From positions 124,001 through 188,000 of the forward strand of contig CAWKND010000003.1 in the NCBI GenBank assembly GCA_963850915.1: a stretch of 64,000 nucleotides of DNA, written 5' to 3'. This document shows positions 62,446 through 64,000 of this stretch, one piece after another (position 1 is the first letter of the stretch; every line of letters starts with the position of its first letter). Below the pieces are notes generated by a model that was not told where the DNA came from, did no database searches, and was given only the letters and a program-made list of their open reading frames with translations. The translations under genes were made by a program, and so were the position numbers. This stretch comes from CAVTWH01 sp963850915. GTDB taxonomy: Bacteria; Actinomycetota; Actinomycetes; Mycobacteriales; Micromonosporaceae.

Positions 62446-63897
62446 GTGGGTAGGTCCCGTCCCCGTAGTTCGTCCCACCGCGGGGGCACCGTGGTCAGCG
62501 TGCTGGCCGTCATCGGCGTGCTGCTCGGGTCCGGGCTGCTGTACGGGGCGTGGCGGACCACCCAAACCCCGACCCGGCCCGCAGCCGCAGCCGCAGCGGT
62601 TCAGGACTCCGCGCTGACGGTCCGCTACCGGGTCGGTACGGCCGCCGCCGCTGTCGGCAACCCGTGGCTGGAGGTCACCAACACCTCCGACCAGACCGTG
62701 GCACTGAGCGACGTGACACTGCGGTACTACTTCAGCGCCGACGGCGCCACCTACGCCGCCAACTGCGTCCAGACATCACTGGGCTGTCCGAACGTCACCG
62801 AGACGATCACGGCACTGACCCGACCGACCAGCACGGCCAGCCACTACCTGCAGATCGGCTTCACCGCCACCGCGGGCACCTTGGCGCCGGGGGCCAGCAG
62901 CCAGGCGATCGGGCTGCAGCTCTACCGTCTCGACCACAAACCGCTCAACCAAACCAACGACCTGTCCTACGACGGAACCATCACCCACTACACGCCGTCG
63001 ACACACGTCACGGCCTACCTGCACGCCGTACTGAGCTGGGGACAGGCACCCGATGACAACCCGCCGGCCCAGCCCTCCCAGACCCAATCCGGGACCGCGG
63101 CATACACGGCGGCCGGCGTACTGTTCGACAACTTCCACTACACCGACGCCACAGACCCCGCACTGACCGCCAACGGCTGGCAGGCCCGTACCGACGGCGG
63201 CGGGCCTGGAATCCACGGCACCTGGTCGACCGAAGCGATCACCTTCCCCGCCGACCCGAAAGCCCAAGGCGGCCAAGTACTCCAGCTGCAGACCAGCTCC
63301 GACGGAACCAAAACCGGCACCCGACAGGCCGAACTCGTCGGCACCGGCGACACGTTCCGCACCGGTACCCTCGCCGCCCGGGTCTACTTCACCGACACGC
63401 CGGACAACGGCCGCAACGGCGACCACGTCATCGAGTCCTTCTCCACAATCTCACCGTCACCCACCTCGGCGCACTACAGCGAACTCGACTACGAATACCA
63501 ACCCAACGGCGGCTGGGGTTCACCCGGACCCAAACTCGACACAACCAGCTGGCGCAGCGCCACCCCCGGCGACCGCACCACAAAAGCGGAACACCTGTCA
63601 CTCGCCGGCTGGCACACCCTGACGCTCACCGCGATCGACGGCACGGTCACCTACGCCATCGACGGGCACCCCGTATACCGCAGCAACGGCGGCACATTCC
63701 CCCGCGAAGCCATGACCATCCACTTCAGTACCTGGCTCATCGACCTACCCTTCACCGGCCCACGCACGTGGAGCATGCGAGTCAACTGGATCTACGCCCA
63801 GACCGGCCAAGCACTCACCGCAACCCAGGTGACAACCGCGGTGAACGGGCTGTACGCCAACGGCATCAACCACCTCAACACCACCACGCACGGGTAA
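62446..63897 (+). CDS. Membrane-anchored CBM3-GH16-like protein (483 aa)
   Basis: An N-terminal anchor helix (VVSVLAVIGVLLGSGLLYGA) is followed by a CBM3-type cellulose-binding module (about residues 50-200; YRVGTAAAAVGNPWLEVTNT, LRYYFSADG), a short Pro/Gln linker and a GH16-like beta-jelly-roll domain with Glu346-Leu-Asp348-Tyr-Glu350, matching the ExDxE catalytic signature of lichenase-type GH16 enzymes. It would act on a beta-glucan at the cell surface. GTG 62446 is chosen because AAGGAG lies 6 bases upstream. It is divergent from the GT2 synthase, which may make its substrate. Confidence 0.85.
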   Translation: MGRSRPRSSSHRGGTVVSVLAVIGVLLGSGLLYGAWRTTQTPTRPAAAAAAVQDSALTVRYRVGTAAAAVGNPWLEVTNTSDQTVALSDVTLRYYFSADGATYAANCVQTSLGCPNVTETITALTRPTSTASHYLQIGFTATAGTLAPGASSQAIGLQLYRLDHKPLNQTNDLSYDGTITHYTPSTHVTAYLHAVLSWGQAPDDNPPAQPSQTQSGTAAYTAAGVLFDNFHYTDATDPALTANGWQARTDGGGPGIHGTWSTEAITFPADPKAQGGQVLQLQTSSDGTKTGTRQAELVGTGDTFRTGTLAARVYFTDTPDNGRNGDHVIESFSTISPSPTSAHYSELDYEYQPNGGWGSPGPKLDTTSWRSATPGDRTTKAEHLSLAGWHTLTLTAIDGTVTYAIDGHPVYRSNGGTFPREAMTIHFSTWLIDLPFTGPRTWSMRVNWIYAQTGQALTATQVTTAVNGLYANGINHLNTTTHG

Positions 63898-63903
63898 CCG
63901 GAG

Positions 63904-64000
63904 CTAGCCTTCACGCGCCGGAGAGCAGCACTCGGTCATCTCCGCCAGAAGCCGATCATTCTTGAACACCAGTCTCGCCGGGCTGGACAAACCCGACCAA
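63904..64000 (-). CDS. C-terminal fragment of a gene running off the window edge
   Basis: A leftward frame, open from the window edge, reads LVFKNDRLLAEMTECCSPAR and stops at 63904. About 31 codons with helical, charged character. The family cannot be identified from this piece, and it could be a chance frame. Confidence 0.35.
   Translation of the reverse strand, partial: WSGLSSPARLVFKNDRLLAEMTECCSPAREG

Overview
The window is high-GC actinobacterial DNA. A member of the Micromonosporaceae is my best guess, from the gene content (DUF6458 proteins, an LppU/SCO3897-type protein, a MerR-clamp fusion, a lone FadE5-type dehydrogenase), the many GTG starts, and a strong excess of the tetranucleotide GTAC, which brings GTA valine codons into GC-rich genes. 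There is no rRNA, tRNA, CRISPR array or clear transposon.

Layout. 0-8.5 kb is housekeeping: an acyl-CoA dehydrogenase, two DUF6458 membrane proteins flanking a SixA-type phosphatase, a hemolysin III protein, the 5-oxoprolinase operon pxpBCA, and an ArsR/AHSA1 pair with two palindromic operators. 8.5-16 kb holds a thioredoxin/NHL protein, a proline-rich LppU-like protein and a 2-oxo acid dehydrogenase operon (E1alpha-E1beta-E2). 16.3-19.5 kb holds an NrtR-type NUDIX regulator, an SPFH protein and a NAD kinase-like protein around one palindromic operator. 19.4-21.2 kb is a DprA-like/phosphoribosyltransferase pair resembling the ShosTA anti-phage toxin-antitoxin, with a LexA-type box upstream. 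21-33 kb has an M23 lipoprotein, two dynamin-like GTPases, a GT4 glycosyltransferase, a broken MFS exporter, an L,D-transpeptidase, a GH3 remnant, a heavily frameshifted zwf, and a DUF4118 protein.

The most interesting part is 33.4-43.2 kb. Six collinear genes encode a nucleotide-sugar dehydrogenase, a processive GT2 synthase, a membrane-anchored beta-helix protein, a secreted beta-helix protein with the DPHD motif of mannuronan C-5 epimerases, a PL14-type lyase and mannose-1-phosphate guanylyltransferase. A membrane-anchored PL7 alginate lyase lies upstream on the same strand. Together they read as an alginate (polymannuronate/guluronate) biosynthesis and trimming locus in a Gram-positive. 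This is an inference from domains.

43-54.6 kb carries DinB, DoxX, a MerR regulator fused to two DNA-polymerase sliding-clamp domains, a VOC protein, a 1029-residue secreted beta-helix glycosidase, several secreted proteins, and an ECF-type sigma factor with an overlapping membrane partner. 54.9-64 kb has a subtilase with repeated C-terminal fascin/beta-trefoil-like units, a WD40 protein, an epimerase, and a second exopolysaccharide locus (GT2 synthase, small membrane protein, CBM3-GH16 protein).

At least seven loci contain frameshifts (about 2.3-3.0, 11.06, 13.2, 27.7, 29.9, 30.2-31.3 and 40.75 kb) with well-preserved protein sequence on both sides. Sequencing error cannot be separated from recent decay here.
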